Origin: Alcanivorax sp.
GTDB taxonomy: Bacteria; Pseudomonadota; Gammaproteobacteria; Pseudomonadales; Alcanivoracaceae
Length of the DNA: 64,000 nt
Assembly (NCBI GenBank): GCA_022449455.1
Contig: JAKUPL010000024.1
Coordinates: forward strand, 1-64,000
Direction of reading: 5' to 3'
This document shows, in pieces, positions 1-10,717 of the stretch. Under the pieces are notes generated by a model. It was not told the DNA's origin. It was given only the letters and a program-made list of their open reading frames with translations, and did no database searches. The first letter of the stretch is position 1. Each line of letters starts with the position of its first letter. The position numbers and the translations under genes are program-made.

Positions 1-156
1 GGCATCATCGCCAGTGCCGCTCACCGCCTCAACACCAGCGTCCTGGAGGGCATGAACAACCGCATCAAGGTCATCAAGCGCATGGCCTATGGCTACCGGG
101 ACAGCGATTACTTCTTCCTCAAGATCAAAGCCGCCTTTCCCGGTAATCCGCGATGA
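1..156 (+). mobile_element. ISL3-type transposase, C-terminal fragment (cut by window edge)
   Basis: An open frame enters from the left edge and stops with TGA at 154-156, giving 51 residues. The segment NTSVLEGMNNRIKVIKRMAY followed by a G-Y-R-D and F-F-L-K-I motif is typical of the C-terminal end of ISL3-family DDE transposases, which cut and join insertion-sequence ends. The catalytic core lies outside the window, so intactness cannot be judged. I do not see a convincing terminal inverted repeat between the stop codon and the terminator at 161-189, so the element's right boundary is undefined. It converges on hflC. The family call rests on motif recognition only. Confidence 0.75.
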
Positions 157-160
157 ACCA

Positions 161-189
161 AAAAAAACCCGCCATAAGGCGGGCTTTTT
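161..189. terminator. Bidirectional intrinsic terminator between transposase tail and hflC
   Basis: A six-base-pair stem (CCCGCC 168-173 / GGCGGG 178-183) with a four-base loop is flanked by an A run on its left and CTTTTT on its right. Read on the minus strand the hairpin is followed by about eight T residues, so it should end the hflK-hflC transcript. Read on the plus strand it is followed by five T residues and could end the transposase transcript. Confidence 0.8.
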
Positions 190-205
190 CTGATCCGGGC
201 CGGCG

Positions 206-1288
206 TCAGTCCGCCCCGGATTGTTTCATGTACCGGAAGAACTCGCTATCCGGTGACAGGATCAGCAGGTCGTCCGGGGAATTGAAGCTGTCCCGGTAGG
301 CCTGCAGGCTGCGGTAGAAGCGGAAGAACTCCCGGTCCTTGGAGTAGGCGTTGGCGTAGATATTGGTGGCGCGGGCGTCGCCCTCACCGCGGGTTTTCTG
401 CGCCGCCTCGTAGGCCTGGGCGAGAATCTCGGTGCGCTCCCGGTCGGCGGCGGCGCGGATACGCTCGGCCACTTCCCGGCCCCGGGCGCGGTGCTCGGCG
501 GCGTCCCGGGCGCGCTCGGCGCGCATCCGATCGAACACCCGGCCACGTACCTGCTCCGGCCAGTCCACCTGTTTCACCCGTACGTCCACCACTTCGATAC
601 CCAGATCCTCCAGGGTGGCGGCGTTCACTTCCTGGGCCACCGAATTCATCAGCTCCTCGCGCTGATCGTCCTTCTCCGGGGGCGGGCCGCTGCCCGCGTC
701 CGGGTCCGGCTGCGCCTGGGTGACGGCGGCGGCCTCCTCATCGGCGGCCTGGGCCGCTTCCGCTTCTTCCTCGGCGGAGGTGGTGCCGTTCATCAGTTCA
801 CCGGTGCTCACCGCGGACGGGTCCAGCGCTTCGTCGGGCAGCGCGCCACCGCGGCCGGCCACCACTTCCTGGACGGTGCGCGAGGCGAACTGGTTACGCA
901 GCGCCTCATTGACGCGCGGGTCCAGCAGCTCCCGGGCCCGGCGTTCCATGGCCTGGCCGCTGTTGGCGCCGGCGCCGACACTGACGATGTAGCGCTGCAC
1001 GTCGGCGATGCGCCAGGTCACGAACGCGTCCACATTGAGCAGCTTCTTCTCGGCGGTGAGAAACGACTGGGTGGGCACGTCGTGGGTGAGCAGGCGGCCG
1101 TCCACCCGGATCACCTCGTCGATCAGCGGCACCTTCGGGTAAATCCCCGGCTCGATGTCCGCCTGTTCCACCCGGCTGAAGCGCTTCAGCACGGCCTTCT
1201 CGGTTTCATTGACGATGTAGAACGAATCCAGCGCCAGCAGCAACAGCACGCCCACTGCCACCAGCACCAACCAGCTACGTGTGCCCAT
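206..1288 (-). CDS. hflC: HflC, regulator of FtsH protease (SPFH/band 7 protein)
   Basis: This 360-residue protein has one N-terminal membrane segment (about residues 5-22) and a periplasmic SPFH/band 7 domain. It ends with the S-P-D-S-E-F-F-R-Y-M motif shared with E. coli HflC. In E. coli, HflK and HflC form a large membrane complex that surrounds FtsH and limits its access to membrane substrates. An Ala/Glu/Pro-rich insertion (about residues 145-215) interrupts the SPFH domain; E. coli HflC has a similar insertion, so this is not a defect. The ATG overlaps the hflK stop codon by one base (TGATG), which suggests translational coupling. It is the last gene of the operon before the terminator at 161-189. 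Confidence 0.96.
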   Translation of the reverse strand: MGTRSWLVLVAVGVLLLLALDSFYIVNETEKAVLKRFSRVEQADIEPGIYPKVPLIDEVIRVDGRLLTHDVPTQSFLTAEKKLLNVDAFVTWRIADVQRYIVSVGAGANSGQAMERRARELLDPRVNEALRNQFASRTVQEVVAGRGGALPDEALDPSAVSTGELMNGTTSAEEEAEAAQAADEEAAAVTQAQPDPDAGSGPPPEKDDQREELMNSVAQEVNAATLEDLGIEVVDVRVKQVDWPEQVRGRVFDRMRAERARDAAEHRARGREVAERIRAAADRERTEILAQAYEAAQKTRGEGDARATNIYANAYSKDREFFRFYRSLQAYRDSFNSPDDLLILSPDSEFFRYMKQSGAD

Positions 1289-2475
1289 CAGCGAATCTCC
1301 GTGCGGTTGCTTTGGTACAGACTGCGCGGCGCCTGGCGGCTGCTGCCGCCGTCATCGGCGCCGGCGCTGGACGGGTCCAGGTTGCCGCCGGCCTTGCCCG
1401 CGTCGCCGCTCTGGCCGCTGCTTTTGCCGGCACGGCCCTTGAGCATCTGGTCCAGCGGCAGGTACATCAGGCTGTCACCGTTGGGGATGTCGGCCAGCAC
1501 CTTGCTGGAATTGCTCAGCACCTCGGAGACGGTTTGCAGGTAGAGACGCTGACGGGTGACCTCGGGCGCCTTGCGGTACTCGGTCACCATATCGTTGAAG
1601 CGCGCCGCGTCACCCTGGGCTTCCGCCACCACGCGGGCCTTGTAGGCGTCCGCCTCGGCCTCGACACGGGCGCCCTGACCGCGGGCCTGCGGGATCACCG
1701 AGTTGTAATAGGCTTCCGCTTCCTTCTTGAAGCGGTCTTCGTCTTCCTTGGCCTTGGCCACGTCGTCGAAGGCGTCGCGCACCGCTTCCGGCGCGGCGGT
1801 CTTGTCGAGCACCACCTGGTTGATCACCAGACCGGTGTTGTAACGGTCCAGGTAATCCTGCAGCCGCTCGCGCACTTCCAGACGAATGTCCTCGCGGCGG
1901 TCCTTCAACACGCCGTCCATGGTGGAGCTGCCCACCACGTGGCGCAGGGCGGAACTGGTGGCGTGCTCGAGAATCGCTTCCGGCGCGCCCACGCGCAGCA
2001 GATAGGCCTGCGGGTCCAGCACCTTGTACTGCACCTCCAGGGTCACCGCCACGATGTTGGTGTCCTCGGTGAGCATTTCCTCGCTGAGCTCGTAGCTGCG
2101 GTTCTGGCCCACGTCCACCTTCATGGACTGCTCGATGATCGGCGCGCGCCAGTTCAGGCCCGGATCCACCATGCGGTTGAACTCACCGAAGCGCAGCACC
2201 ACGGCGCGCTGGCTCTGGTCCACCACATAAAAACCCATCAGCACGTAGCCGACCGCCAGGATGATCAGGACCACCGCCAGCAGGCCGCCGGGGAAGCCGC
2301 CGGACGACTTCCTGCCGCTATTGCCACCGCCGCTTTTGCCGCCAAACAGACTGTTGATGCGGTCCTTGAGGTTCTTCAGTGCTTCGTCGAGATCCGGGGG
2401 ACGTTGATCGCCACCGCCGCCACCCCCACCCCAGGGGTCCCTGGGCTTGTTGCCGCCGGGTTCATTCCAGGCCAT
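1288..2475 (-). CDS. hflK: HflK, regulator of FtsH protease (SPFH/band 7 protein)
   Basis: The protein has 395 residues. A Gly-rich cytoplasmic N-terminus (residues 7-62, including a run of seven Gly) is followed by one membrane segment (about 63-83) and a periplasmic SPFH domain (about 84-290). The C-terminal region is of low complexity. This matches HflK, the partner of HflC in the FtsH-regulating complex. The ATG at 2475 has CGGAGA upstream as its ribosome binding site, and hflX ends 11 bases upstream. The order hfq-hflX-hflK-hflC is the same as in E. coli. Confidence 0.96.
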   Translation of the reverse strand: MAWNEPGGNKPRDPWGGGGGGGDQRPPDLDEALKNLKDRINSLFGGKSGGGNSGRKSSGGFPGGLLAVVLIILAVGYVLMGFYVVDQSQRAVVLRFGEFNRMVDPGLNWRAPIIEQSMKVDVGQNRSYELSEEMLTEDTNIVAVTLEVQYKVLDPQAYLLRVGAPEAILEHATSSALRHVVGSSTMDGVLKDRREDIRLEVRERLQDYLDRYNTGLVINQVVLDKTAAPEAVRDAFDDVAKAKEDEDRFKKEAEAYYNSVIPQARGQGARVEAEADAYKARVVAEAQGDAARFNDMVTEYRKAPEVTRQRLYLQTVSEVLSNSSKVLADIPNGDSLMYLPLDQMLKGRAGKSSGQSGDAGKAGGNLDPSSAGADDGGSSRQAPRSLYQSNRTEIR

Positions 2476-2486
2476 TGAATTCTCCG

Positions 2487-3854
2487 TTATCCCGCTCTGT
2501 GCGAGCGTTCAGGATTGTAGGAAGGGGTCTCCGCGTCTGCAACCGACGGGTCCGGTACCTTTACCTGTTCTTCGTCCAGCCCCGCCTCGCGAAGCAGCCG
2601 CTCAAAGTGAACCCGGTTGACGTGCACCCGCAGCAGCATGCCGCCGTCGGTGGCGGCGCGCTCGTCGAGCACTTCGCCGGCTTCGTGCAGCCGCGCGCGC
2701 AGCTTGCCCGCCGACGGCGGCAACCGCAACCAGCGGTCCACCCAACGATCCGCCAGCCGTTCGGCGATGGCCGCGTACAACAGGTCGAAGCCCTCGCCGG
2801 TGGTGGCCGACAGCCACACCCGCCAGGGCAGCCCCTGCTCGTCGCGCTCCACCCGCGGCGCCTCGTCGAGCCGATCCACCTTGTTGTAGACGTGCAGAAC
2901 CGGCACCTGGTCGGCGCCGATTTCCTCCAGTACCTCGTTGACCGCGTCCACGTTGGCGTCGCGCTCCTCGGCACTGCTGTCCGTCACATGCAGCAGCAAG
3001 GACGCGTTCACGGTCTCTTCCAGGGTGGCGCGGAACGCCTGCACCAGCCGGTGAGGCAGATGACGGATGAAACCCACGGTGTCGGCCAGGATCGCGGGGC
3101 CCACCCCGGGCACTCGCACCTTGCGCAGGGTCGGGTCCAGGGTGGCGAACAGCTGGTCCGCCACGTACACATCACCGGTGGTGAGGGCATTGAACAGCGT
3201 CGATTTGCCGGCGTTGGTGTAGCCCACCAGGGAAATCAGCGGCGTTTCCGAGCGGTCCCGGGCACGGCGACCCTGGGCACGCTGCTTGCGCACCTTGTCC
3301 AGCCGCGCCTGGATCGAGCGGATGCGCTCACGCAGCAAACGCCGGTCGGTTTCCAGCTGGGTCTCGCCGGGCCCGCGCAGACCGATGCCGCCTTTCTGGC
3401 GCTCCAGGTGGGTCCAGCCCCGTACCAGCCGGGTGGACAGGTGCTGCAACTGGGCCAGTTCCACCTGCAGGCGCCCTTCATGGGTGCGGGCGCGCTGGGC
3501 GAAGATGTCCAGAATCAGGCCGGTGCGGTCCAGCACCCGGCACTTCACCGCCCGTTCCAGGTTGCGTTCCTGGCCGGGGCTGAGGGCGTGGTTGAACAGC
3601 ACCACATCCGCCTCGTGCTGGCGCACCAGATCGGCCAGTTCCTCCACCTTGCCGGAGCCGATGAACAACGCCGGGTCGGGCCGGTCGCGTTTGCTCACCA
3701 GCTCGGTCACCGGCTCCACGCCGGAGGACGTGACCAGATGATGGAATTCATCCAGGTCCTCGCGGCCCAGGGCATCGGGCAGGTCCAGGTGCACCAGTAC
3801 GGCTTTTTCGCCGGCGCCGGTGCGTACCTGTTCGGTACGGTCAAACAGATCCAT
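2487..3854 (-). CDS. hflX: HflX, ribosome-associated GTPase
   Basis: This 455-residue protein has the HflX N-terminal domain (with HALSPGQERNLE), the conserved G-P-G-E-T-Q-L-E-T-D linker and a GTPase domain with P-loop GYTNAGKST near residue 210. HflX binds the 50S subunit and splits or rescues stalled 70S ribosomes under heat stress. I chose ATG 3854 (MDLFDRTE), which aligns with E. coli HflX. The frame stays open to a GTG at 3890, but that codon and the 12 residues it would add lie inside the terminator hairpin after hfq, so the longer start is unlikely. The terminator means hflX either depends on readthrough or has its own promoter. Confidence 0.95.
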   Translation of the reverse strand: MDLFDRTEQVRTGAGEKAVLVHLDLPDALGREDLDEFHHLVTSSGVEPVTELVSKRDRPDPALFIGSGKVEELADLVRQHEADVVLFNHALSPGQERNLERAVKCRVLDRTGLILDIFAQRARTHEGRLQVELAQLQHLSTRLVRGWTHLERQKGGIGLRGPGETQLETDRRLLRERIRSIQARLDKVRKQRAQGRRARDRSETPLISLVGYTNAGKSTLFNALTTGDVYVADQLFATLDPTLRKVRVPGVGPAILADTVGFIRHLPHRLVQAFRATLEETVNASLLLHVTDSSAEERDANVDAVNEVLEEIGADQVPVLHVYNKVDRLDEAPRVERDEQGLPWRVWLSATTGEGFDLLYAAIAERLADRWVDRWLRLPPSAGKLRARLHEAGEVLDERAATDGGMLLRVHVNRVHFERLLREAGLDEEQVKVPDPSVADAETPSYNPERSHRAG

Positions 3855-3871
3855 GGGTTCCAGTGTATCGA

Positions 3872-3909
3872 AGAGAAAAAACAAAGCCACGCCGGACGGC
3901 GTGGCTTTG
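3872..3909 (-). terminator. Intrinsic terminator after hfq
   Basis: A perfect 12-base-pair stem (3882-3893 with 3898-3909) closes a GGAC loop. On the minus strand it is followed at once by six T residues and then CTCTT. It lies 26 bases past the hfq stop codon and 18 bases before the hflX ATG. It should therefore end most hfq transcripts and make hflX expression partly independent of hfq. Confidence 0.9.
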
Positions 3910-3934
3910 GCGGGGGTGGGGCGCGACGGACGGC

Positions 3935-4231
3935 TTATTGATTGCCGAAATCGTCACCCATGCCCCCCTGGGCGCCGCCTTGCTGGCCGCCCTGCATGGC
4001 CGGATTGCCGCCACTGCCGGCAGCGCGCGGATTGCGGGCCGGCACCACGGTGGAAATGGCATGCTTATAAACCATCTGACTGACCGCGTTCTTCAGCAAG
4101 ACCACGTACTGGTCGAAGGACTCAATCTGACCCTGCAGTTTGATACCGTTCACCAGGAAGATGGAAACCGGGATGCGTTCCTTTCTCAACGCATTGAGAA
4201 AAGGGTCTTGTAGCGAGTGCCCTTTTGACAT
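3935..4231 (-). CDS. hfq: Hfq, RNA chaperone
   Basis: This 98-residue protein carries the Sm1/Sm2 core in residues 4-66 ([20 protein letters not shown], then the K-H-A-I-S-T motif). A short Gly/Gln-rich tail ends in an acidic tip. Hfq forms a hexamer that pairs small RNAs with mRNAs; in Pseudomonas it also acts with Crc as a translational repressor at A-rich sites. The ATG at 4231 follows a strong AAGGAG with good spacing. It sits downstream of miaA as in E. coli, with a 257-base gap that could hold its own promoter. Confidence 0.98.
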   Translation of the reverse strand: MSKGHSLQDPFLNALRKERIPVSIFLVNGIKLQGQIESFDQYVVLLKNAVSQMVYKHAISTVVPARNPRAAGSGGNPAMQGGQQGGAQGGMGDDFGNQ

Positions 4232-4488
4232 GGCAAATCTCCTTACACATTCATAAAAAGTGAGCGCCCAAGCGTTCGGGCAATCATCAGCGCTTACGTC
4301 CGGACTACACGAGGCCGGCCATCCCTGCCGGACGGCCCGTGGGCCAAGGACTTCTCTTTGGCAGCCTTTTGGGGAAAAGGTTTCAGCCCCACCCTCCGTA
4401 AAGCCCTGTGTCGACGTGGTCCTCTAATGGGGCTTGGTCCCAATAAAAACAAGCCTCGTGGGGCAACTTCTCCCCGGAACCCTCAAAA
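4232..4488. other. miaA-hfq intergenic region with two short palindromes
   Basis: This 257-base gap is less GC-rich than its neighbours. It holds two short inverted repeats: GGCCC-GT-GGGCC at 4334-4345 and CCTTTT-GGGG-AAAAGG at 4365-4380. Neither is followed by a T run, so I do not call a terminator. The hfq ribosome binding site (AAGGAG on the minus strand) is at the left end. I could not identify a convincing promoter by eye, although one is expected here, since hfq has its own promoters in other species. Confidence 0.4.
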
Positions 4489-5472
4489 TCAACTAAACAC
4501 GGTTTTACAAACGCCTGCAAGACGGGTCGAGCACGCCCTGCGACTCTCGTCACGGGCGCCGTCGTACCAGGTAAGACCGGGCCATTTGCGCAGCCAGGTA
4601 AGCTGCCTTTTGGCCAACTGCCGAGTGGCAATAATACCCCTTTCCACCATGGTGGTGTAATCCCAATCGCCTTCCAGATAGCGCCAGACCTGGCGATAGC
4701 CGACCGCTTTCAGGGCCGGCAAATCCGCGTGCAGATCGCCGCGGGCGCGCAGTGCCGCCACCTCTTCCACCAGGCCCTCGTCGAGCATGGCCCGGAAACG
4801 GGCCTCGATGCGCCGGTGCAATTCCGCGCGCGGCGGCGCCACCGCCAGGCTCAGTACCGGATGGGACAGGCCGGGGAAACGGTAAAAACCGTCCGCCAGC
4901 GCCTCGCCGGCGGTGTCATGCTCACCGTGAAAGGCGCTCAGTGGCCGGCCGGTGAGCCGGTACACTTCCAGGGCCCGCTGCAGCCGCTGGCGGTCGGTGG
5001 GCTTGAGGCGCGCGGCGCTGGCCGGGTCCACCCGGGCCAGTTCCCCGTGCACCGCCGGCCAGCCATCACGCGCGGCCAGGGCGGCGATCGCGGCGCGCAC
5101 GCCCGGGTCCGCCTCGGGCAGCGGCGCCAGCCCTTCCACCAGCGCCTTGAAGTAAAGCATGGTGCCGCCCACCAGCAGCGGGATACGACCGGCGGCGACG
5201 ATATCGTCGATCTCGCGCAGCGCGTCGGCGCGGAAATCCGACGCGGAATAGGGCTCCGCCGGATCCCGGAAACCCAGCAGACGGTGCGGCGCCCGGGCCA
5301 GCTCCGCATCGCTGGGCCGCGCCGCGCCGATGTTCAGGCCCCGGTATACCAGGGCGGAGTCCACGTTGATCAGCTCCACCGGCAGGGTGTGGGCGGCTTC
5401 CATGGCCAGCGCGGTCTTGCCAGCGGCGGTGGGGCCCATCAACAGGATCACCGGCGGCGGGGCGGCGGCCAT
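4489..5472 (-). CDS. miaA: tRNA dimethylallyltransferase
   Basis: This 327-residue protein opens with the P-loop [11 protein letters not shown] (residues 12-22) and contains [19 protein letters not shown], typical of MiaA. MiaA adds the dimethylallyl group to A37 of tRNAs that read codons starting with U, the first step of ms2i6A synthesis. The ATG at 5472 directly abuts the mutL stop codon (5473-5475), the same arrangement as in E. coli. The length is normal for the family. Confidence 0.97.
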   Translation of the reverse strand: MAAAPPPVILLMGPTAAGKTALAMEAAHTLPVELINVDSALVYRGLNIGAARPSDAELARAPHRLLGFRDPAEPYSASDFRADALREIDDIVAAGRIPLLVGGTMLYFKALVEGLAPLPEADPGVRAAIAALAARDGWPAVHGELARVDPASAARLKPTDRQRLQRALEVYRLTGRPLSAFHGEHDTAGEALADGFYRFPGLSHPVLSLAVAPPRAELHRRIEARFRAMLDEGLVEEVAALRARGDLHADLPALKAVGYRQVWRYLEGDWDYTTMVERGIIATRQLAKRQLTWLRKWPGLTWYDGARDESRRACSTRLAGVCKTVFS

Positions 5473-7350
5473 CTACTGGCCCCGCATGAACAGCCGGTCC
5501 AGGTCCTTGACGGTCATCTGGGTCCAGGTGGGGCGGCCGTGGTTGCACTGGCCGGAGCGCTCGGTGGCTTCCATGTCGCGCAGCAGGGCGTTCATTTCCG
5601 GCACCGTCAGGCGACGGTTGGCGCGCACGCTGCCGTGGCAGGCCATGGTGGAGAGCAGTTCGTCGAGTTTCTGTTCGATCCGTTCACTGCTGCCCTGGGC
5701 GAGCAGATCGGAAAGCACGTCACGCACCAGGGTTTCACTGTCCGCGTTGCGCAGCAGCGCGGGCACTTCACGCACCACCAGGGTTTCCGGCCCGGCCCGC
5801 TCGACCAGGAAACCGAGCCGCTGGAACACCTGGGGCTGCTGCTCGGCGAAGTCCGCCTCCCGGGACGAGACCGCCATGGACACGGGCACCAGCAGAGGCT
5901 GGCTGCGCACCTTTTCCTCGGCCCAGTCCCGTTTCATGCGCTCGTAGGTGATGCGCTCGTGGGCGGCGTGCATGTCCACCAGCACCATGCCGTGCTCGTT
6001 CTCGGCAACGATGAAAATGCCGTGCAACTGCGCCACCGCGTAGCCCAGGGGCGGAGTGCGGCCGGCCTCCGGGGCCACGGTCAGATCCGGGGCCGGGCTG
6101 ACCAGGGCGCCGTAGGCACCGGCCTGGCGGGCGCCGTCGGCGATAGCGCCGGGGCGTGCCGGCGCGCCGGCGCCGTAGCCCGCGTAACCGCCGGAAACGG
6201 CGCCGCCGGAATTGAAACCACCCTGGCCGATATCGCCCACGCCGGTGGTGACCGGCTCATCGCGAGGCGTGGTCAGCGGCATGTGCCCCTGGGTCGGCGC
6301 CACCTCGGTGGTGAGCGGCGCCCGCTCCGGGCGCCCGTCGTCGCCGGGGCGCACCTCGGCGATGGCCCGGTGCAGAGTGCGGAATAGAAAGTCGTGCACC
6401 TGGCGCTGTTCGCGGAAACGCACTTCGTGTTTGGTGGGGTGCACGTTGACGTCCACCAGCGCCGGGTCGACCTCGAAAAACAGCACATAGGCCGGGTGGC
6501 GACCGTGGTACAGCACATCGGAATAGGCCTGGCGCACCGCGTGGCTGACCACCTTGTCGCGAATCACCCTGCCGTTGACGTAGAAGTACTGCAGGTCGGC
6601 CTGGGCCCGGGAAAAGGTGGGCAGGCCCATCCAGCCGTGCAGGCGCAGGCCACCGTGCTCGATGTCCACTTCCAGGGCCTGCTCCATGAAGGCCCGGCCG
6701 CACAGGCGCGCCACCCGGGCGGCGCGCAGGGTGGCGTCGTCGCCGGCGGGCAGCTGATGGATCACCTTCTGATTGTGGGTGAGCCGGAAGCCGGTCTGGA
6801 ATTCGCTCAGGGCGACCCGCCGGAACACCTCTTCCAGATGATTGAATTCGGTTTTTTCGGTGCGCAGGAAACGGCGCCGGGCCGGTGTGTTGAAGAACAG
6901 GTCGCGCATGGTCACGGTGGTGCCGCGCGGGTGCGCCGCCGGCGCCACGCTGGGCGCCATGTCGCGGCCTTCCACGGTGACCTGCCAGCCCTGGGGCTGG
7001 TCGCCGTCGTTGCTGGCCAGGGTCAGCCGCGACACCGAACTGATCGCCGCCAGGGCCTCGCCCCGGAACCCCAGGGTACCGATCGCTTCCAGGTCTTCCT
7101 GGCTTTGAATCTTGCTGGTGGCGTGCCGGGACAGGGCCAGCGGCAGATCGTCCGGGCCGATGCCGCCGCCGTCGTCGCGCACCTTCACTAGCTTGATGCC
7201 ACCCTGTTCCACGTCCACGGTGATCTGCCGGGCGCCGGCGTCCAGCGCGTTTTCCAGCAGTTCCTTGAGCACCGAGGCAGGCCGTTCCACCACCTCGCCG
7301 GCGGCGATCTGGTTGGCGAGTCGGGAATCCAGCCGGTGAATCTTTGCCAC
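5473..7350 (-). CDS. mutL: DNA mismatch repair protein MutL (endonuclease-type)
   Basis: This 625-residue protein has the GHKL ATPase motifs in order: E-N-A-L-D-A-G, D-D-G-G-G-I-G and GFRGEAL. A Gly/Ala/Pro-rich linker (about residues 370-430) leads to a C-terminal dimerisation domain. That domain carries [12 protein letters not shown] (about residues 459-470), the metal-binding motif of endonuclease-active MutL proteins such as that of P. aeruginosa; E. coli MutL lacks it and relies on Mut[10 protein letters not shown] and CNHGRP further on also fit. MutL links MutS mismatch recognition to strand nicking. It lies 11 bases after amiB and abuts miaA. Confidence 0.97.
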   Translation of the reverse strand: MAKIHRLDSRLANQIAAGEVVERPASVLKELLENALDAGARQITVDVEQGGIKLVKVRDDGGGIGPDDLPLALSRHATSKIQSQEDLEAIGTLGFRGEALAAISSVSRLTLASNDGDQPQGWQVTVEGRDMAPSVAPAAHPRGTTVTMRDLFFNTPARRRFLRTEKTEFNHLEEVFRRVALSEFQTGFRLTHNQKVIHQLPAGDDATLRAARVARLCGRAFMEQALEVDIEHGGLRLHGWMGLPTFSRAQADLQYFYVNGRVIRDKVVSHAVRQAYSDVLYHGRHPAYVLFFEVDPALVDVNVHPTKHEVRFREQRQVHDFLFRTLHRAIAEVRPGDDGRPERAPLTTEVAPTQGHMPLTTPRDEPVTTGVGDIGQGGFNSGGAVSGGYAGYGAGAPARPGAIADGARQAGAYGALVSPAPDLTVAPEAGRTPPLGYAVAQLHGIFIVAENEHGMVLVDMHAAHERITYERMKRDWAEEKVRSQPLLVPVSMAVSSREADFAEQQPQVFQRLGFLVERAGPETLVVREVPALLRNADSETLVRDVLSDLLAQGSSERIEQKLDELLSTMACHGSVRANRRLTVPEMNALLRDMEATERSGQCNHGRPTWTQMTVKDLDRLFMRGQ

Positions 7351-7361
7351 GGTTCGGGACC

Positions 7362-8744
7362 TCAGGATTGCGGGATAACCAGCGTCTGGCCGACGATGAT
7401 GCGGTCATCCTGAATATTGTTGGCGGAGCGCAGCGCCTGCTCGGTGACCTGATGCCGGCGGGCGATGCCGGACAGGGTGTCGCCGGGCTGGATCCGGTAC
7501 TGGCCGCTGTTGTGGGAACGCTGCGCGGCGAACCAGCTGCCGGGCGCCGGGTGGGTACGGAAGTACTGCTCCACACCCGCCACGATGGAGCGCGCGAGTT
7601 TGTCCTGGTGGGCACTGGAACGCAAATTCCGGGCTTCTTCCTTGTTGGAGATAAAGCCGGTTTCCACCAGCACCGACACCATCTCCGGCTCCTTGAGCAC
7701 CACGAAGGCGGCCTGCTCCACGGTGTCCCGGCCGCCGTGCAACCGGGTGATCTGGCCCATCTCGCCGAGAATCTGGCGGCCCAGGTAAAGGCTGTGGGCC
7801 ATGGAGCCGCTCATGCGCATGTCGGCGAGCACGCTGAGCAAGTTGGAGTCGTCCTTTTCTTCCTCGTAGACGCCGGCCACCTTGTCCGATTCGTTGGCCA
7901 TTTCCGCCAGATAGCGGGCGCGGGCGCTGGTGGCGCCCCGGTTGGACAGGGCGAACACGCTGGCGCCGTGGGCGCGGGGGTCGGTGAAGGCGTCGGCGTG
8001 AATCGAGATGAACACGTCCGCATGGTTGTCCCGGCGGGCGATGCGGCGCCGTTCCGCCAGTGGCACATAGTAGTCGCCGTCGCGCACCAGCACCGCCTTC
8101 ATGCCCGGCTGGGCGTCGATGCGCGCCTTCACCTTCTTGGCGATCTGCAGCACCACATCCTTTTCGCGCAGGCCGCCGGGGCCGGAGGCGCCCGGGTCCT
8201 CGCCGCCGTGGCCCGGATCCACGGCGACGATCATGGCGCGCGGCTCACCGCTGTCCACTTCCGGCTTGTCCACGGTTTTCACCGGTTCCGGCGTGCTGTC
8301 GAACAGGTCCACCACCAGCCGCCAGTCGTGGGGCGCCACCGGCTTGAGCAGGTTGGTGCGGGGCCGCACCGCCTCGGACAGATCGAACACCACCCGGGTC
8401 ATGCCCGGGTGCTGGCCCACGCGGATGCCGGTGATCGGGCTGTCGCTGATGTCCAGGGTGCTCATGTCGAAGTTCAGTTCGGTGTCCGGCAGATCCACCA
8501 CGATGCGGTCCGGGTTGGCCAGCTTGTCGAGGGACAGTTCCACCGGCTTGGGCAAATCGAACACGATCCGGGTATGGTCCGGCGCCCGGTGCAGACGCAC
8601 CGAATCGACGGTGACCGCCTGTACCAGACCACTGGCCAGCAGACCCAGGGCGAGCAGCGCCAGGGTCAGGACCCGGCGCGGGCCGTGATGGTGTTTAATG
8701 GCAGCGCGTTCAGTGTTGGCCATCGGCCCATTCCAGGTTGGCAT
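7362..8744 (-). CDS. amiB: N-acetylmuramoyl-L-alanine amidase (AmiB/AmiC type) with LysM
   Basis: This 460-residue exported protein splits septal peptidoglycan between MurNAc and L-Ala. A signal peptide (hydrophobic core [14 protein letters not shown], about residues 26-40) is followed by an AMIN domain (about 42-150). A zinc amidase_3 domain (about 175-395) has DPGHGG, HADAF and ETGFISN, and a C-terminal LysM (about 412-458) binds glycan. The ATG at 8744 has GGGGAC just upstream; an alternative ATG lies at 8723 in the same frame. The gene overlaps the end of tsaE by 35 bases. The order tsaE-amiB-mutL is that of E. coli. Confidence 0.95.
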   Translation of the reverse strand: MPTWNGPMANTERAAIKHHHGPRRVLTLALLALGLLASGLVQAVTVDSVRLHRAPDHTRIVFDLPKPVELSLDKLANPDRIVVDLPDTELNFDMSTLDISDSPITGIRVGQHPGMTRVVFDLSEAVRPRTNLLKPVAPHDWRLVVDLFDSTPEPVKTVDKPEVDSGEPRAMIVAVDPGHGGEDPGASGPGGLREKDVVLQIAKKVKARIDAQPGMKAVLVRDGDYYVPLAERRRIARRDNHADVFISIHADAFTDPRAHGASVFALSNRGATSARARYLAEMANESDKVAGVYEEEKDDSNLLSVLADMRMSGSMAHSLYLGRQILGEMGQITRLHGGRDTVEQAAFVVLKEPEMVSVLVETGFISNKEEARNLRSSAHQDKLARSIVAGVEQYFRTHPAPGSWFAAQRSHNSGQYRIQPGDTLSGIARRHQVTEQALRSANNIQDDRIIVGQTLVIPQS

Positions 8745-9133
8745 GTCGTCCCCGTCCCTCCACGGCCAGGGTCACGGTCAGGTCCGGCGCCGGAATCATG
8801 CCCCGGCCACGTTCCGGCCACTCCAGCAGGCACAGGGCCCGACCGTCAAAATAATCACGGATACCGATCATCTCCAGCTCCTCGGGATCGCCGAGCCGGT
8901 ACAGATCGAAATGATAGATAGGGACCCCGCCGGTTTCATAGGGTTCCACCAGGGTATAGGTGGGGCTTTTCACCGCGCCCTGGTGCCCCAGGGCCCGCAA
9001 CAGGCCGCGCACCAGGGTGGTTTTGCCGGCGCCCAGATCGCCGCGCAGGTAAACGCAGGCGCCCGGTTTCAGACGGCGCGCCAGGTCCGCCCCCAGTGCC
9101 AGGGTGGCGTCCTCGTCGGCGAGCCGGTGCTGT

Positions 9134-9150
<17 letters not shown>
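8710..9150 (-). CDS. tsaE: tRNA threonylcarbamoyladenosine biosynthesis ATPase TsaE
   Basis: This 146-residue protein has the P-loop GDLGAGKTTL (about residues 37-46), then SPTYTLVEPY and HFDLYRL, all typical of TsaE. With TsaB and TsaD it makes the t6A37 modification of tRNAs that read ANN codons, and TsaE provides the ATPase step. It overlaps nnr upstream by 17 bases and amiB downstream, so the three genes are probably translationally coupled. The length matches the family. Confidence 0.96.
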
Positions 9151-10630
<1,480 letters not shown>

Positions 10631-10717
10631 GGACTGTTATCCTTGGCTCCGCCGTGGCGATGGGCTGCGCGCCCAGTATACCTGTTCTGTTTTCATCCTC
10701 GGAGAGCGATCACCTTC

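Noticed and set aside
206-1288. The low-complexity Ala/Glu/Pro-rich insertion in HflC as a possible fusion or error
   Set aside because: E. coli HflC has an insertion of similar kind at the same place in the domain.
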